DNA of 64,000 nt. Source: Cafeteria roenbergensis (Eukaryota; Sar; Bigyra; Bicosoecida; Cafeteriaceae). The stretch lies in assembly GCA_008330645.1 (NCBI GenBank), contig VLTN01000075.1, positions 1-64,000 on the forward strand, read 5' to 3'. Made by a program: the position numbers and the translations under genes. Every line of letters starts with the position of its first letter. Position 1 is the stretch's first letter. The notes beneath the pieces were generated by a model that ran no database searches, was not told where the DNA came from, and saw only the letters and a program-made list of their open reading frames with translations. Shown piece by piece: positions 24,601-35,466 of this stretch.

Positions 24601-26561
24601 GCACGCCGACAGCCGCTGCGAGCAGGCCCAGCCCTCCCAGCCCTCCAGCGCGCTGCTGGGACGCCGGGATGCTGCCGCCCCACCCGGCCAGCTCCGCGCC
24701 CGCCGCGTCGCCCAGCCACGTGGCCCCGCTCGCCGCGAGGCTGGCGCTCGAGCCCTCCTCCAGCGTCAGCGACCGCACGCCCCGCACCTCGCCCCGCACC
24801 GTGAGCACGGCGTCTCGCACCGCCACGTTGGGCGGCAGCACCAGCCAGCCGTGCTCCTCCACCGTGGCCGACGCGCCCGCGAGCTCCATGGAGGAGCGCC
24901 GCCAGTCGCCGTTCTCGCGCAGGCTCTGCGCGCCCGGCCGCAGCCCCGTGTGCACCACCGTCACGCCGGCGCGGCTGTGGATGGCCGAGGTGTCGGAGCC
25001 CAGGCCCTCCAGCCGCCCCACGACCACGGTGGTGCGGTTGAGCGGCATGGCCACGGGGTCGAAGACGGCGGGCGGGGGCACGGACAGCTGGACGCTGTTG
25101 CCCATCCGGAGGTCGTCGATGGCGACGTTGCGGCGCCACGGCGGGAGGACGAGCTGTGTCTGGTAGGTGGTCTGGCGCAGGTCGCCGTTGTCGACCTCGA
25201 GCGTGCGGACGCCGCACCTGTGCGTGTTCTCGCCGGCGTCGTTCGCGGCGGAGATGTCGGACACCTGGCCGTCGCACCAGTAGACCGTGCCCGCGGCGGC
25301 CTGTGTGCTCCACGACCCGGAGAGCGGCCCGGCGCGCGCGCGGACAGTGCCGGTGAAGTTTGCTCGCGAGGGCTGGTAGGCGTGGATGGCGATGCGCCCG
25401 CCGGAGCCGCCGTTGGAGTTGGACGTGGCTGCTCCGCCGTCGGCCGCGAGGGTGCCGGACCCCGACAGCCGCAAGGCCACCACCAGCAGCGACCCGCCCG
25501 CTCCAGCGCCTGCGCCGGCCGCCCCGTTCGCGGTGACGGTGCCGTCAAGGGTCATGACACTCGACTCCGTGGCGTTGCACACCAGCATCACCGCTCCGCC
25601 TCCTGCGCTTGCAGATCCGCCCGGCCCAGGCAGCATGGGCCACTCGTAGTCGCCACATGCCTGCCCCGCCGGCCCGCCGCCGTGCAGCCCGCCCTCGCCG
25701 CTCCCGCCGCCGAAGCAGCTCGCGTCACGCGTGCCGCTGCCGTAGCCAGCACCGTCCGCTCGGATGCTCGCCCCGGACCCGAGCCACAGCCGGTCCCGCG
25801 ACTGGATGCGCAGCTGCTCCGTCTGCGGGCCCTGCACCGTCACGCGCGCCTCGTGCAGCGCCTCGAGGGCCTCCACGCCGCCCAGCGTGCTCACCCCCGC
25901 ACCCAGCGTCAGCGTCGCGTCGTCCAGCAGCCGCAGCGACCCGAACACGTACCGGCCCTGGTCCGACGACGACGCCGCGTCGCGGCCCCGGGACGCGCAC
26001 GCCGACAGCCGCTGCGAGCAGGCCCAGCCCTCCCAGCCCTCCAGCGCGCTGCTGGACGCCGGGATGCTGCCGCCCCACCCGGCCAGCTCCGCGCCCGCCG
26101 CGTCGCCCAGCCACGTGGCCCCGCTCGCCGCGAGGCTGGCGCTCGAGCCCTCCTCCAGCGTCAGCGACCGCACGCCCCGCACCTCGCCCCGCACCGTGAG
26201 CACGGCGTCTCGCACCGCCACGTTGGGCGGCAGCACCAGCCAGCCGTGCTCCTCCACCGTGGCCGACGCGCCCGCGAGCTCCATGGAGGAGCGCCGCCAG
26301 TCGCCGTTCTCGCGCAGGCTCTGCGCGCCCGGCCGCAGCCCCGTGTGCACCACCGTCACGCCGGCGCGGCTGTGGATGGCCGAGGTGTCGGAGCCCAGGC
26401 CCTCCAGCCGCCCCACGACCACGGTGGTGCGGTTGAGCGGCATGGCCACGGGGTCGAAGACGGCGGGCGGGGGCACGGACAGCTGAACGCTGTTGCCCAT
26501 CCGGAGGTCGTCGATGGCGACGTTGCGGCGCCACGGCGGGAGGACGAGCTGTGTCTGGTAG
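20119..26561 (-). repeat. Five consecutive modules sharing cassette A
   Basis: Cassette A occurs at 20,119-20,916, 21,577-22,375, 22,973-23,770, 24,368-25,166 and 25,764-26,561, a period of about 1,395 bp (1,458 bp between the first two). Differences between copies are a few scattered substitutions plus the two single-base insertions, which indicates very recent duplication or ongoing gene conversion. Confidence 0.85.
21609..24657 (-). CDS. Giant glycine-rich modular protein, continuation after first frameshift
   Basis: Same gene as the N-terminal part, in the frame shifted by one base. About 1,016 codons run from the extra G at 24,658-24,660 to an extra C at 21,608-21,611 (CCCC where sister copies read CCC). 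The stretch carries consecutive modules with the type A variable cassette (IDDLRMGNSVQLSVPPPAVF ... GLGSDTSAIHSRAG ... GWGGSIPASSSALEGWEGW) and a compact glycine core (VMTLDGTV followed by NGAAGAGAGAGG). The protein reads smoothly across each break if one base is removed, so I treat it as one gene with indels, not as separate genes. I cannot tell whether the indels are biological or come from assembly. Confidence 0.7.
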
Positions 26562-28966
26562 GTGGTCTGGCGCAGGTCGCCGTTGTCGACCTCGAGCGTG
26601 CGGACGCCGCACCTGTGCGTGTTCTCGCCGGCGTCGTTCGCGGCGGAGATGTCGGACACCTGGCCGTCGCACCAGTAGACCGTGCCCGCGGCGGCCTGTG
26701 TGCTCCACGACCCGGAGAGCGGCCCGGCGCGCGCGCGGACGGTGCCGGTGAAGTTTGTTCGCGAGGGCTGGTAGGCGTGGATGGCGATGCGCCCGCCGGA
26801 GCCGCCGTTGGAGTTGGACGTGGCTGCTCCGCCGTCGGCCGAGAGGGTGCCGGACCCCGACAGCCGCGAGGCCACCACCAGCAGCGACCCGCCCGCTCCA
26901 GCGCCTGCGCCGGCCGCCCCGTTCACGGTGACGGTGCCGTCAAGGGTCATGACACTCGACTCCGTGGCGTTGCACACCAGCATCACCGCCCCGCCTCCTG
27001 CGCTTGCAGACCCGCCCGCGCCGGCGAGCACGGGCCACTCGTAGTCGCCGCACGCCTGCCCTGCCGGCCCGCCGCCGTGGAAGCCGCCGTTGCGACTTGA
27101 TGTTGCGAAGCAGCTCGCGTGGCGTGAGTTGCTCGAGTAGCCGCAGCCATCGGCTCGGATGCCGGCGCCTGGCCCAAGGAGAAGTCGGTCTCTGGCGAGC
27201 ATTTGCATCACAGAGTTCTGCACGGTCAAGCGGGATTCGTGAATGACCTCGAGCTCAGCTGTTCCCAGCGCACGTACACCGGATCCCAGCGTCAGCGTCG
27301 CGGACCCGAGAAGTCGCAGCGACGAGAACGAGTATCGCCCCCGTGCCGCGGCGGAATTGACGTCCTCTCCCTTGGACGCACACGCTGACATGCCGGCGTC
27401 GCAGACGAAGGCCTCCCAGTTGCCGTCGGATCCTGACCTGTCGTCTATCCACGTGCCTCCCGATGCGGTCATCGTGACTGCAGAACCCGTGTCCAGCGTG
27501 AGCGAGCGGCACCCCACGAGCTGGGCGTTGAGCGTGATCGTTGTGCCCGGCCTGACGACCACGTCGGGGGCCACCACGAGGCGGCTGTGCGTGTATGTCA
27601 GGAGGTGCCCGACAGTCAGCTCCACAGGGTTCATCAGGGTTTCCCGCGACGACGTCTCCTTGGACCAGGACGGCGTGGTCTCCGTGCTCTCAACCCAGGT
27701 CTTGATCGCGCGCCGGCCGACGCTCTGACTGCCTGCCGACACGCCTGCGAAGGTCCAAGTTGTGCCCGCGAACGCGTAGACGGTTGCTGACATTGCGTGG
27801 GCTCCTGAAATACGGCCAACCACGACGGATGTGCGGTCGTCTGGCGAGCTCACTGCGTTGAACGTGGACGGAGCAGCGATGGAGAACTGAATTCCAGGAG
27901 AGGCCAAGTTCAACTCGTCCAGAACAACAAAACGGCGACCTCCGACCAGGGGAAGATGGGTGCGGTAGCTCGTTGTAGGCCTGCCTCCGTTGGAAATATA
28001 AAGCGTCCGGTGCGCGCACCTGTGGGGGTTCGACTCCGGATCTGCTTCGGCTGCGGACAGCTTTCCCTTGCAAAAGAACACGGTGCCAGCCGCATTTTGC
28101 TCGCCCCACGGAGTTCCCCACAGGCCTCCGGCTACGGCACCTGCCCCTCCAGTGAACGAGTACTCAGCTGCATGGATGGCGATGCGCCCGCCCGACCCGC
28201 CGTTGCTGTTTGCAGTAGACTGGCCATCGACGCCGTCTGCCCCGTATGCGCCGACAAAGCCACTGCCGGAAAGCTTCGAGGCAACAACGAGAATGGAGCC
28301 GCCTGCTCCTCCTCCACCGGAGCGGCCGCCGTAGCTGTTGTGCCCGCCCCCGCGCCAGCCATGCGCGGTGAGCTGGCCGTTGACCTCGATGCTGCTGGAG
28401 CTGGACTCGTCGCAGAACAAGGCCAGCGCGCCGCCGCCGTTGCCGCCGACCCAGCTGCCCCCGCCACTCGAGCCAGAGCTGCCGGCGAGAGTTGGCCACT
28501 CGTAGTCGCCACATGTCTGGCCTGCCGGACCGCCCCCATGAAGGCCGCCGTTGCCGTTGCTCCCTCGGTAGCAAGAGGAGTGCCTCGTGTCGCCGGTGTA
28601 GCCTGCCCCATCGACGCCAATGCGCCCGTCGACGCGAATGAGGCGGCCGGCGCGAATCGTCATGGTTTTCACGGAGTGCGACGTGGCCTGGCCTGCAAGG
28701 TGCCCCGCAACGTCCAGGTCTTTGGTTACCGTCAGAGTCAAGGGCAGCGGGGCTTCAACGACCACCCCCGCGACGATGCGGAGGCTGTCCACGGCATGGG
28801 ATCCGCTGCGAAGCGTGCAGGATCGGCTGATGACCACGGCGCTGGACTTGCTCAGAGTCGGGCAGTACTCCGCCCGCGCGCCCAAGAGGGCCACCCCCGC
28901 CAGCACGGCGCTGAGCCAGCGGGAAGGAAATCGCGCAGAACGCGGAGTTCGTCCGGGAGGGCGCAT
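24658..28966 (-). CDS. Giant secreted glycine-rich modular protein, N-terminal part (modules 1-3 and part of 4)
   Basis: Start ATG at 28,966-28,964. The open frame continues upstream, but this ATG is followed at once by a signal peptide: basic start MRPPGRTPRSARF, hydrophobic core LSAVLAGVALLGA, likely cleavage after ARA before EYCP. About 1,435 codons are open to 24,660. After a short N-terminal segment come modules of about 470 residues. Each has a glycine-rich core (CGDYEWP, VCNATESS, GGSLLVVASRLSGSGTL, GGSGGRIAIHAYQPS, FTGTVRARAG, AAAGTVYWCDG, HRCGVR) followed by a less glycine-rich beta-type stretch ending in a GASIRADGAGY-like motif. Regular cysteines and N-x-S/T sequons fit an extracellular protein. 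The GGS...SGSGxLSADGG...GGRI...AGTVY pattern resembles large plant glycine-rich proteins (At5g47020 type); that is recalled family knowledge, not a search. The first core (about 28,490-28,000) is divergent (SSSSIEVNGQLTAHG). The segment ends at a frameshift: GGG at 24,658-24,660 where sister copies have GG. Confidence 0.8.
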
Positions 28967-29844
28967 TGGCTCCCCCGAAGGAAAGTTGTGGGCTCGTTGC
29001 CCAGAGGGTTCTTTTCTTGGCGAAACAGCTGCGAAGCTCTGTAGCTGTGCTTCGATGCGTGGGACTACGCGGGGCGCTGCGATTTTGCTGTCCTGGCGCA
29101 ATGCGCAGTCGTGTGGGCTCCTCAAGGGGCGATCAAGTGTGTTTGGGATGCGATAACGCTGCGGTTGGTGGACTGCCCTGGACGCTTGGCAGCTGCCTGG
29201 TGCTTCCTGCTTGCATCGCCGAGAGAGCCGCACTGCAGACCGCCCCAAAGCCGGGAATGTGACTCGGCGGGCTGGAGCCTTCGAATCGAGGGATCCATGG
29301 CCATGCCAACACCTTCGAGGGGCTGGGACCGAGGCGACGCGATTTGCCGGCGGTGTCTTGGGCTGGAAGCGCGCGGGGTTGGAGCAGGCGCCGAGCGCTT
29401 GCGACACGCCCCAAAGCATCATGAGTCCGGGCGCCAGCGGTATGATTCGCGTGCTGGGCCTAGGGCGCGCGCAAGGCACGCCGTTCCGCTCGTTGCGTCG
29501 GGATGGTTGCTTTGGAGCCCGGCATGAACCCCACTTGGCTCGTGCTCGAAACCCGCTCCCCCAAGGCCGCCGAACTCCAGGAAGCCAGGCCAGTGGAATT
29601 TGGCCACGAGACTTTGGCAAGTGCAACTGTAATGAACACGGTAGCCTCGCTGTGCGCGGGCAGGGGCCTGCCCGTGCTGCGATGTCGTCAAGCCCTGACA
29701 TTCCCAGCAGCGGCTCTGCCGACCGTTGGCAATTGTCGCACACGAAAGCGAACGCTTGGAGAAAGGCGGGTCCGACCAGGGCTAGTCCTCGCGGCCTTGA
29801 CGCCTGCCTCACACGCTCCGCTGTGGGAAGGCGCTGGTTTCGGC
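28967..29844. promoter_or_regulatory. Shared upstream region of two divergent genes
   Basis: 878 bp between the start of the secreted repeat protein (minus) and the CEP164-like gene (plus). Antisense and sense frames are open through it, but none resembles a protein. It must contain both promoters and 5' UTRs. I see no clear TATA box or other recognisable element. Confidence 0.5.
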
Positions 29845-32800
29845 ATGGCTCTCTCCGGGCCGGACCGCGAGAGGGCGCGAGCGGCCCTTGCGAACCCGGA
29901 CATGCGCCAAGCAGTGCTGGCTCAGTGCCAGCAGCTCGGTGTGTCGCCCGACGAGAGCGAGGACGTGCTAGTGCTCGTCGTCGAGAGCCTGCTCGCCGAC
30001 CCCCTCCCTGGCTGGCAGGAAGAGCGCGATAGCGCGACCGGCAGCGCGTACTGGTACAACATCGAGACCGTGAGACTCAGCGCCGCCAGCTCCCCCCGCC
30101 TCCCTCGCTGCCGATGCCATCCGAGAACTCCGCCCCAGAGGCGCAAGAGTGATCTTCCAGACTTCCGCTGGGACTGTGAGCCGGCCAAGGCGGGCGTCCT
30201 CAATGCTCGTCTGAGCCTTGCGTGCCGAGCCAAAGGTGCTCGCCGCAAGCTGGGCAGCGTGTTGCTTGTCCCCCCGCCTTTGAGAGTCTTCGCGCCAGTG
30301 CGTGCCAGCTCTTTGCCTGCGCAGGGCGAGAGCACCTGGAAGAACCCGGTGGACGAAGCCTACGCAGAGCGCATCCAGCAGCTAAGGGCACGCCAATCTG
30401 CAGCAGCATCGGCGGCGGGAGGGGGCGCGGCAGGGTCGGCGCAAGCCGGGGGAAGCGGGGCCAGCGCCTGGACCGATGCTGCTGTGGCCGCCGGCTCAGC
30501 AGGTGGTCGTGGCGGAGGTGCCTTTGGCAGCCACGCCAGCAGCGGCGGGACCAGTGGACGCATCCTCACGCCTGCTGAGATGCTTGCGTCGCCGATCCAC
30601 CGCCCGGCCGTCGAGGACGTCGCCGCGGTGCTTGGAATCGACCCGGTGAGCGACGGGGAGTTTCTCATCATCGCCGCCGAGTGTCTGGCGGCGGGCCAGA
30701 CCCTTCCGCCGGGGTGGCAAACGGCATTTGACGAGCAGCAACAGCACGACTACTGGTGGAACGATGTCACGGTGAGCCAATCAGCCAGGGTCGCCCTCTC
30801 GAGCGCTGGCAACGTTCGTTGCGGCGATTCGGCCTCGAAATGCCGTCCGAACAGTCCCTTTTAGTCGCGATTAGCATGGGCTGCGCCAAGCTCCGTCGGC
30901 TGCCGCTTCCGCTGCCGCCAGGCCCTGGCACTTCGCTCGCAATCCGCCAGCCCCTCGTCCCGCCGCTTGGTCGATCGCAGGGCGAGAGCCAGTGGGAGCA
31001 CCCTGCCTACGGGGGCTTCAGGCGCCGCTTCCAGCAGGACAAGGCTAGAAAGCTAGAGGCTAGAGCCCATATCCAGCGGCAGGCACAGCAGGCACAGCAT
31101 CACGGTGGGAGGACCGGCTCTGCCGGCAGAGCCGGCGAGGGCCAGGTGGATCATTTTGTCGACCCGGCCAGCGCCGAGCCTGCGCGAGAAGGTCCCCCGG
31201 CAGGCGCGGCCTCGAGGGGCTCGCCAGGCGCCAGGGCCCCCGAGGAGGACAGCGATGACGACTCAGCGGCACCACCAGCGGCAGCAGCTACGGCCGGGCC
31301 GAGAGCCGGAGGCGACGGTGGGGGTGCAAAGCCGCGTCCCAGTGGGCTGGGCGGCGGCGACGGCGGAACGGTGGTGTCCTCTGTCGGCGCTGGCGGCAGG
31401 GGTTCCGCGTCAGCTGCATCGTCGCCAGCGGTGGCCGCCAGCTCTTGGGACGAGGAGGAGGATAGCGACGGGAGAGGCGGCGCCCGTGACCGGGATGACG
31501 TTGGCGGCGGCAGGGGCGCCACCGCTGACCGTGACTCCCGTGCTGCAGCCAGAGGCGCAGCCACTGACGCAGGCAGGGCCGTTGACGCTGCGCCGCGAGC
31601 AGGCGGCGTCGCCCTGTCGATGGCAGCGGAGGCGGCAGCCCTCGGGGCAGCCAGGCAGGCGAGAGCCAAAGGCGGTGCCGATGCTGATAGCGGCGGCGGC
31701 GGCGGCGGCAGCTCCGCGAGCTCCAGTGGGGAGGGCCCGGCCATGACCCGTGCTCGCCGCGGCGGCAGCCTTGGCGCCGACTCGGAGGGGTCCGGCTTGG
31801 ACACGCGTTCTGACGAGCGATCCACGGACCGGCGCGGAGGCGCTTCAGCTGTCGGCAGAGCCGCTTCAGCTGTCGGCAGAGCCGCTTCTGCTGGACGAGC
31901 CGCCAGCGGCCGGGGTGCTGCTTCGCCTGGCGGAGGCGACGCCGATGCTATGCGAAGCAGGTCGGCTGGCAGAGCTCGAGCAGGCGGCTCGGGAATCGCT
32001 GGCGGGCCTGCAGGCTGGGTGTTGAGCTTGAGCGACGGTGACGGTGACGGCGACGGCGACGGCGATGCGGGCCTGACTGCGGCAGCGTCCGGCCCGCAAG
32101 TGGCCACGGGGTCGCCTGCGCGTGCAGGGGCTGCTGCACCGGGGAGCCAGGCTGGCGGCGTCGCGGATGTTGCGGCCCGGGCTGACGTCGCAGCGATGCG
32201 GGAGCGCCTTGACGCTGCGGAGCGGCTCCTTGATCACGAGCGAAACCGCGCCGTTGCGGCGGAGCGACGCGCCGAGGACGAGGCAGGCGAGAGACGCCGC
32301 CTTGAGGCGAGGATTGACGAGGCCAGAGCGGCTGCCAGCAGGGCCGCGCGCGAGGCGGAGGAGGCCGCTGCGGGCCGGGTGCGGCGGGCGGAGGAGGCCC
32401 TGGCGGAGGAGCGCGCTCGCATCACGGAAGAGGCCGCCAGGGCGGGAGACGCGGATGCTGAGCGACTCGCTCGTGAGAGACGCGTTCAAACCGAGGCGTC
32501 GGATGCCAAGGCGGAGGCTGCGCGGCAGAGTGCCGCGTGCCGCTCGCTTGAGCGGGACCTTGCGGAGCTGAGGGCGCGAGCGGACGCGGCCAGCGCAGAG
32601 CTGCGGTCGGCCGCGGAGGCGAAGGCCCGCGCCGAGGCGGAGGTTGCCGCGCAGGCGAAGCGGCTCCAAGCCGCGGCGAGCCAGGCAGCGGAGGCACGGG
32701 CGGAGACGGCGGCGATGCGGGAGCGAGCCCTCGAGGCGGAGGCGGCGCAGGCCGCGGCGGGGCGGGAGGCGGAGGCCGCGGCGCAGGGGGCAGTTGGCAG

Positions 32801-35015
32801 GGCGGAGGAGGCGGCGAGGGCGGCGAAGCGGGAGGCGGCGGCGGCGCGGGCGGCGCAGGCGGAGGCTGAGGCCGAGGCCGAGGCCGCGAGGAAGGCTGCG
32901 GCGGAGGCCGGGCGCCGGACCGCCCGCGCGGAGGACGAGGCCGAGGAGGCCATTCGCCGCGCTGAGGCGGACGCGCGATCGACCAAGGAGGAGGCGAGGG
33001 GCGCCGTGGCGGCGGCCGAGGCCAGGGCGGAGGAGGCCGAGCGGCGTGCGGCGAAGTGGTCGCGGGAGGCGGAGGAGGCGTCCTCGCGCGCCGATGAGGC
33101 GGAGGCTCGGCGCCTGCGGGAGGCGGAGGAAGCGCTGAGGCTGCGAGAGGAGGAGGCGTCGCGCCGCGTGCGGGCGGTGAAGGAGGAGGCCGACGCCCGG
33201 GTCGCTGGGGCGTTGCGCGACGCGCGGGCTAGCCGGGAGGCAGCGGAGGCGGCTCGGGCAGAGGCGGCTGACAGGGAGGCGAGGGCCGTTGCCGAGGCCC
33301 AGGCGGCCAAAGGCAGGGCCGAGGCGGCGGTTTCCGAGGCCCAGCGTCGCGAGCGAGAGGCTGCAGCCGCGAGGGACGCGGCGGCCGGCGCGCAGCGCCG
33401 TGCGGAGGCGGAGGCGGAGACGGCACGCGCGGCCGCGGAGCGGGCCGAGGGGGCCCTTGCCACGGAGACGGAGGGGCTCAGGAGGCAGCTGGGGCGGGCG
33501 GAGGGTCGCATCGCGGATCTGGTGGCCGAGCTAGAGGCGGCGCGGGAGGAGATCCGATCGCTCCGCGCCGACACGCGGGTGGCAGAGGCGCAGCGCGCGG
33601 AAGCGGAGGCGGAGGAGAGAGCGGCGCGGGCAGAGGCTGCCGCTGACGGACTCCGCATGCAGCTGTCTCGGCTGCGCGAGGACCTGGCCGGGCAGAGCCG
33701 GGCGCTGGCCAGGGCGCGCGAGGAGGCAGTGGAGCGAGCCAAGGCCGCCGCGGCCGCGGAAACCGCCGGGGCGGTGCGGCGGGCCGAGGAGGAGGCGAGG
33801 CGTCTCACGGCAGAGCTGGCAGGCGAGCGACGCTCGCGGGAGCGGGAGGAGGCGCGGCTGCGGCGCGAGGCCGAGGAGGCCAAGGCCGCGGCTGCGACGG
33901 CCGAAGAGCGGTCGAGGGACTTGAGAGACGCAATCGCTGGGGTTGCCGGGCATAACGGCTACCGGCACGCTCGCGGAAGCGGTGCCGGGTGGGCCATTGG
34001 CCCCGGCCTTGGCGAGCGACACGGCGGCCCGATGCGAATCACCCATGGCGGGTATCCGAACCGGCACCCGGAAAGTCGCTACCAGCACTATAGTGACGAG
34101 GGTGAAGGCGACGGCGGCAGCGGCGGCGGTGGCGACGACAACGACTCCGACCGCGACGGCCGCGCGGGCGGCATCGGGCGCGCTGACCCGCGCAGCGGTG
34201 CCGAGCCCCCCCTGCCGCCAAGGCACCGGCCCGCCGACCAGCGGCGCGCAATCGCTGGTGAAAGCAAGTCGGCGGGATCTGGGTCCGGCTCTGCCGAAAG
34301 CGCGGCGCTCGCAGCTGCCGCAGCCGCTGCCGTGGCCTCGGCGCTCTCGGCATCGGGCCTGGGGGCGGGCGTCCACCGCTTTGGAACCGTTTCAACTGCG
34401 CCGCCGGCTCTGCCCGCCGCGTCAGCCAGTAGCGCGGGTGCAGCCGGCTCTGCACCAGAAGTCGAGTACGGCCACAGGCACGGCTTCGCCTCCGGGACTG
34501 GGTCCGGCGCGAGCCCGTATGGGCCGCGGGTGGGACCGCTGGGCGGCTTCGGGGTCGAGGAGGCCCAGTCAGTGCTCGGTGCGACGGCGGCGAGGCTGGC
34601 AGGGCTGCGCCGGCGGAACCAAACCGACGTGGACAGTATCGTTGCATCGGCTGCGGACAGGTTTCACGCGCTGGGAGCCGAGGCAGCCCGGGCCACGCAG
34701 CAGCTGACAGCAGAGGCGGCGCGGTCCGCGGCCGAGGCGGCGAGGGCGCGGAAGTGGGACGGTGGCTCCATTGCGGGCGCCGGGGCTGGGGCCGGGGCTG
34801 GCGCTGGCGCTGGCGGCGCGGGCAGAGGGGGCGGGAGCTCGTTCCTGGATGGCCTCACGGGGGGCTCGGCCACGGAGCTCGGGATGACTGCGGCGACGCC
34901 TCTGCAGCGCCCCAGCGCGGCTGCCTCCGGGGCGGCTTGGTACAGGCAGGGGTACTCCCAGCAGCGCTATGGGCGCGGGGCAAGCTCCTTGGGACGGGCG
35001 ACGCTGCGCTGGTGA
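29845..35015 (+). CDS. CEP164-like protein: two WW domains plus long coiled coil
   Basis: Three exons: 29,845-30,069, 30,325-30,771 and 30,981-35,015; both introns are GT-AG (GTGAG donors), phase 0, 255 and 209 bp. Predicted length 1,568 residues. Residues about 17-84: helix (MRQAVLAQCQQLGVSPDESE) then WW1 (LPGWQEER...YWYNIET joined to GESTWKNP). A second unit has a helix (VEDVAAVLGIDPVSDGEF) and WW2 at about 200-232 (LPPGWQTAF...YWWNDVT joined to GESQWEHP). Helix followed by WW is the N-terminal plan of the distal-appendage protein CEP164. Residues about 240-620 are low-complexity (Gly/Ser/Asp/Ala, with a Gly-Asp run). About 627-1,209 is continuous Ala/Glu/Arg coiled coil; the C-terminal 350 residues are mixed, with a short helix near SIVASAADRFHALGAEAARA. 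Start: the first ATG giving MALSGPDRERARAAL; upstream ATGs exist. The role at basal body or cilium is inferred from family only; doubling of the helix-WW unit is unlike animal CEP164. Confidence 0.75.
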
Positions 35016-35056
35016 GCGGACACTGGCGCCGATGCCGCTGTCGGCAGCGAGCGTCG

Positions 35057-35290
35057 CGGCTTGCGCGAACGAATCGAGTGCGGCGGCTTGCGCGAGCGAA
35101 TCGAGTGCGGCGGCTTGCGCGAGCGAATCGAGTGCGGCGGCTTGCGCGAGCGAATCGAGTGCGGCGGCTTGCGCGAGCGAATCGAGTGCGGCGGCTTGCG
35201 CGAGCGAATCGAGTGCGGCGGCTTGCGCGAGCGAATCGAGTGCGGCGGCTTGCGCGAGCGAATCGAGTGCGGCGGCTTGCGCGAGCGTTG
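35057..35290. repeat. 27-bp minisatellite, 8 full copies plus a partial one
   Basis: The unit begins CGGCTTGCGCGAGCGAATCG and continues AGTGCGG. It lies between the convergent 3' ends of the CEP164-like gene (stop 35,013-35,015) and the PFK-2/FBPase-2 gene (stop at 35,467). Because 27 is divisible by 3, the array is open in several frames, giving spurious 9-residue peptide repeats. The rest of 35,016-35,466 shows no gene; it should hold both 3' UTRs. Confidence 0.9.
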
Positions 35291-35466
35291 CAATTGGGCA
35301 GCTAAACACGAGCAAGCAGTCTCGAACGCTGCAGGCGCGAACGCGCATGCGCAGCTCTGCTGTCGGCGACTGGCCCAAGCCGCGCCTCTGGAGCGACGCC
35401 GCGCCCCAGGTCGCCATGAGCTCTTTTCGGCAGGTGGCTGCGCCGCCTCTCGGGCTCGGCCCGTCG

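Larger units (their letters stand above)
1..28560 (-). repeat. Array of 21 tandem coding modules, 1.34-1.47 kb each
   Basis: The codons for GDYEWP recur on the minus strand near 328, 1710, 3100, 4440, 5836, 7241, 8647, 10031, 11425, 12886, 14288, 15746, 17131, 18605, 19997, 21456, 22850, 24245, 25640, 27040 and 28497. Spacing is about 1,340-1,473 bp. Each unit is a strongly conserved glycine-rich core (about 600 bp) plus a cassette (about 800 bp) that is shared by a few units or unique to one. Confidence 0.9.

Noticed and set aside
19161-27100. Plus-strand open frames of 900-1,075 codons across the repeat gene (for example 19,161-22,013, 21,577-24,804, 24,368-27,100)
   Set aside because: They are antisense shadows: Arg/Pro/His-rich, with no domain sense, and they exist only because GC-rich repeats lack stops. 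The minus frame encodes a coherent secreted protein.
32486-33883. Minus-strand Ser/Ala/Arg frame opposite the CEP164-like coiled coil (and similar frames opposite the other coiled coils)
   Set aside because: GCG/GAG-rich coiled-coil codons read backwards as Ala/Ser/Arg, with no stops. No independent evidence.
35057-35290. CRISPR-like array
   Set aside because: Repeats are directly adjacent with no unique spacers, and the DNA is eukaryotic.
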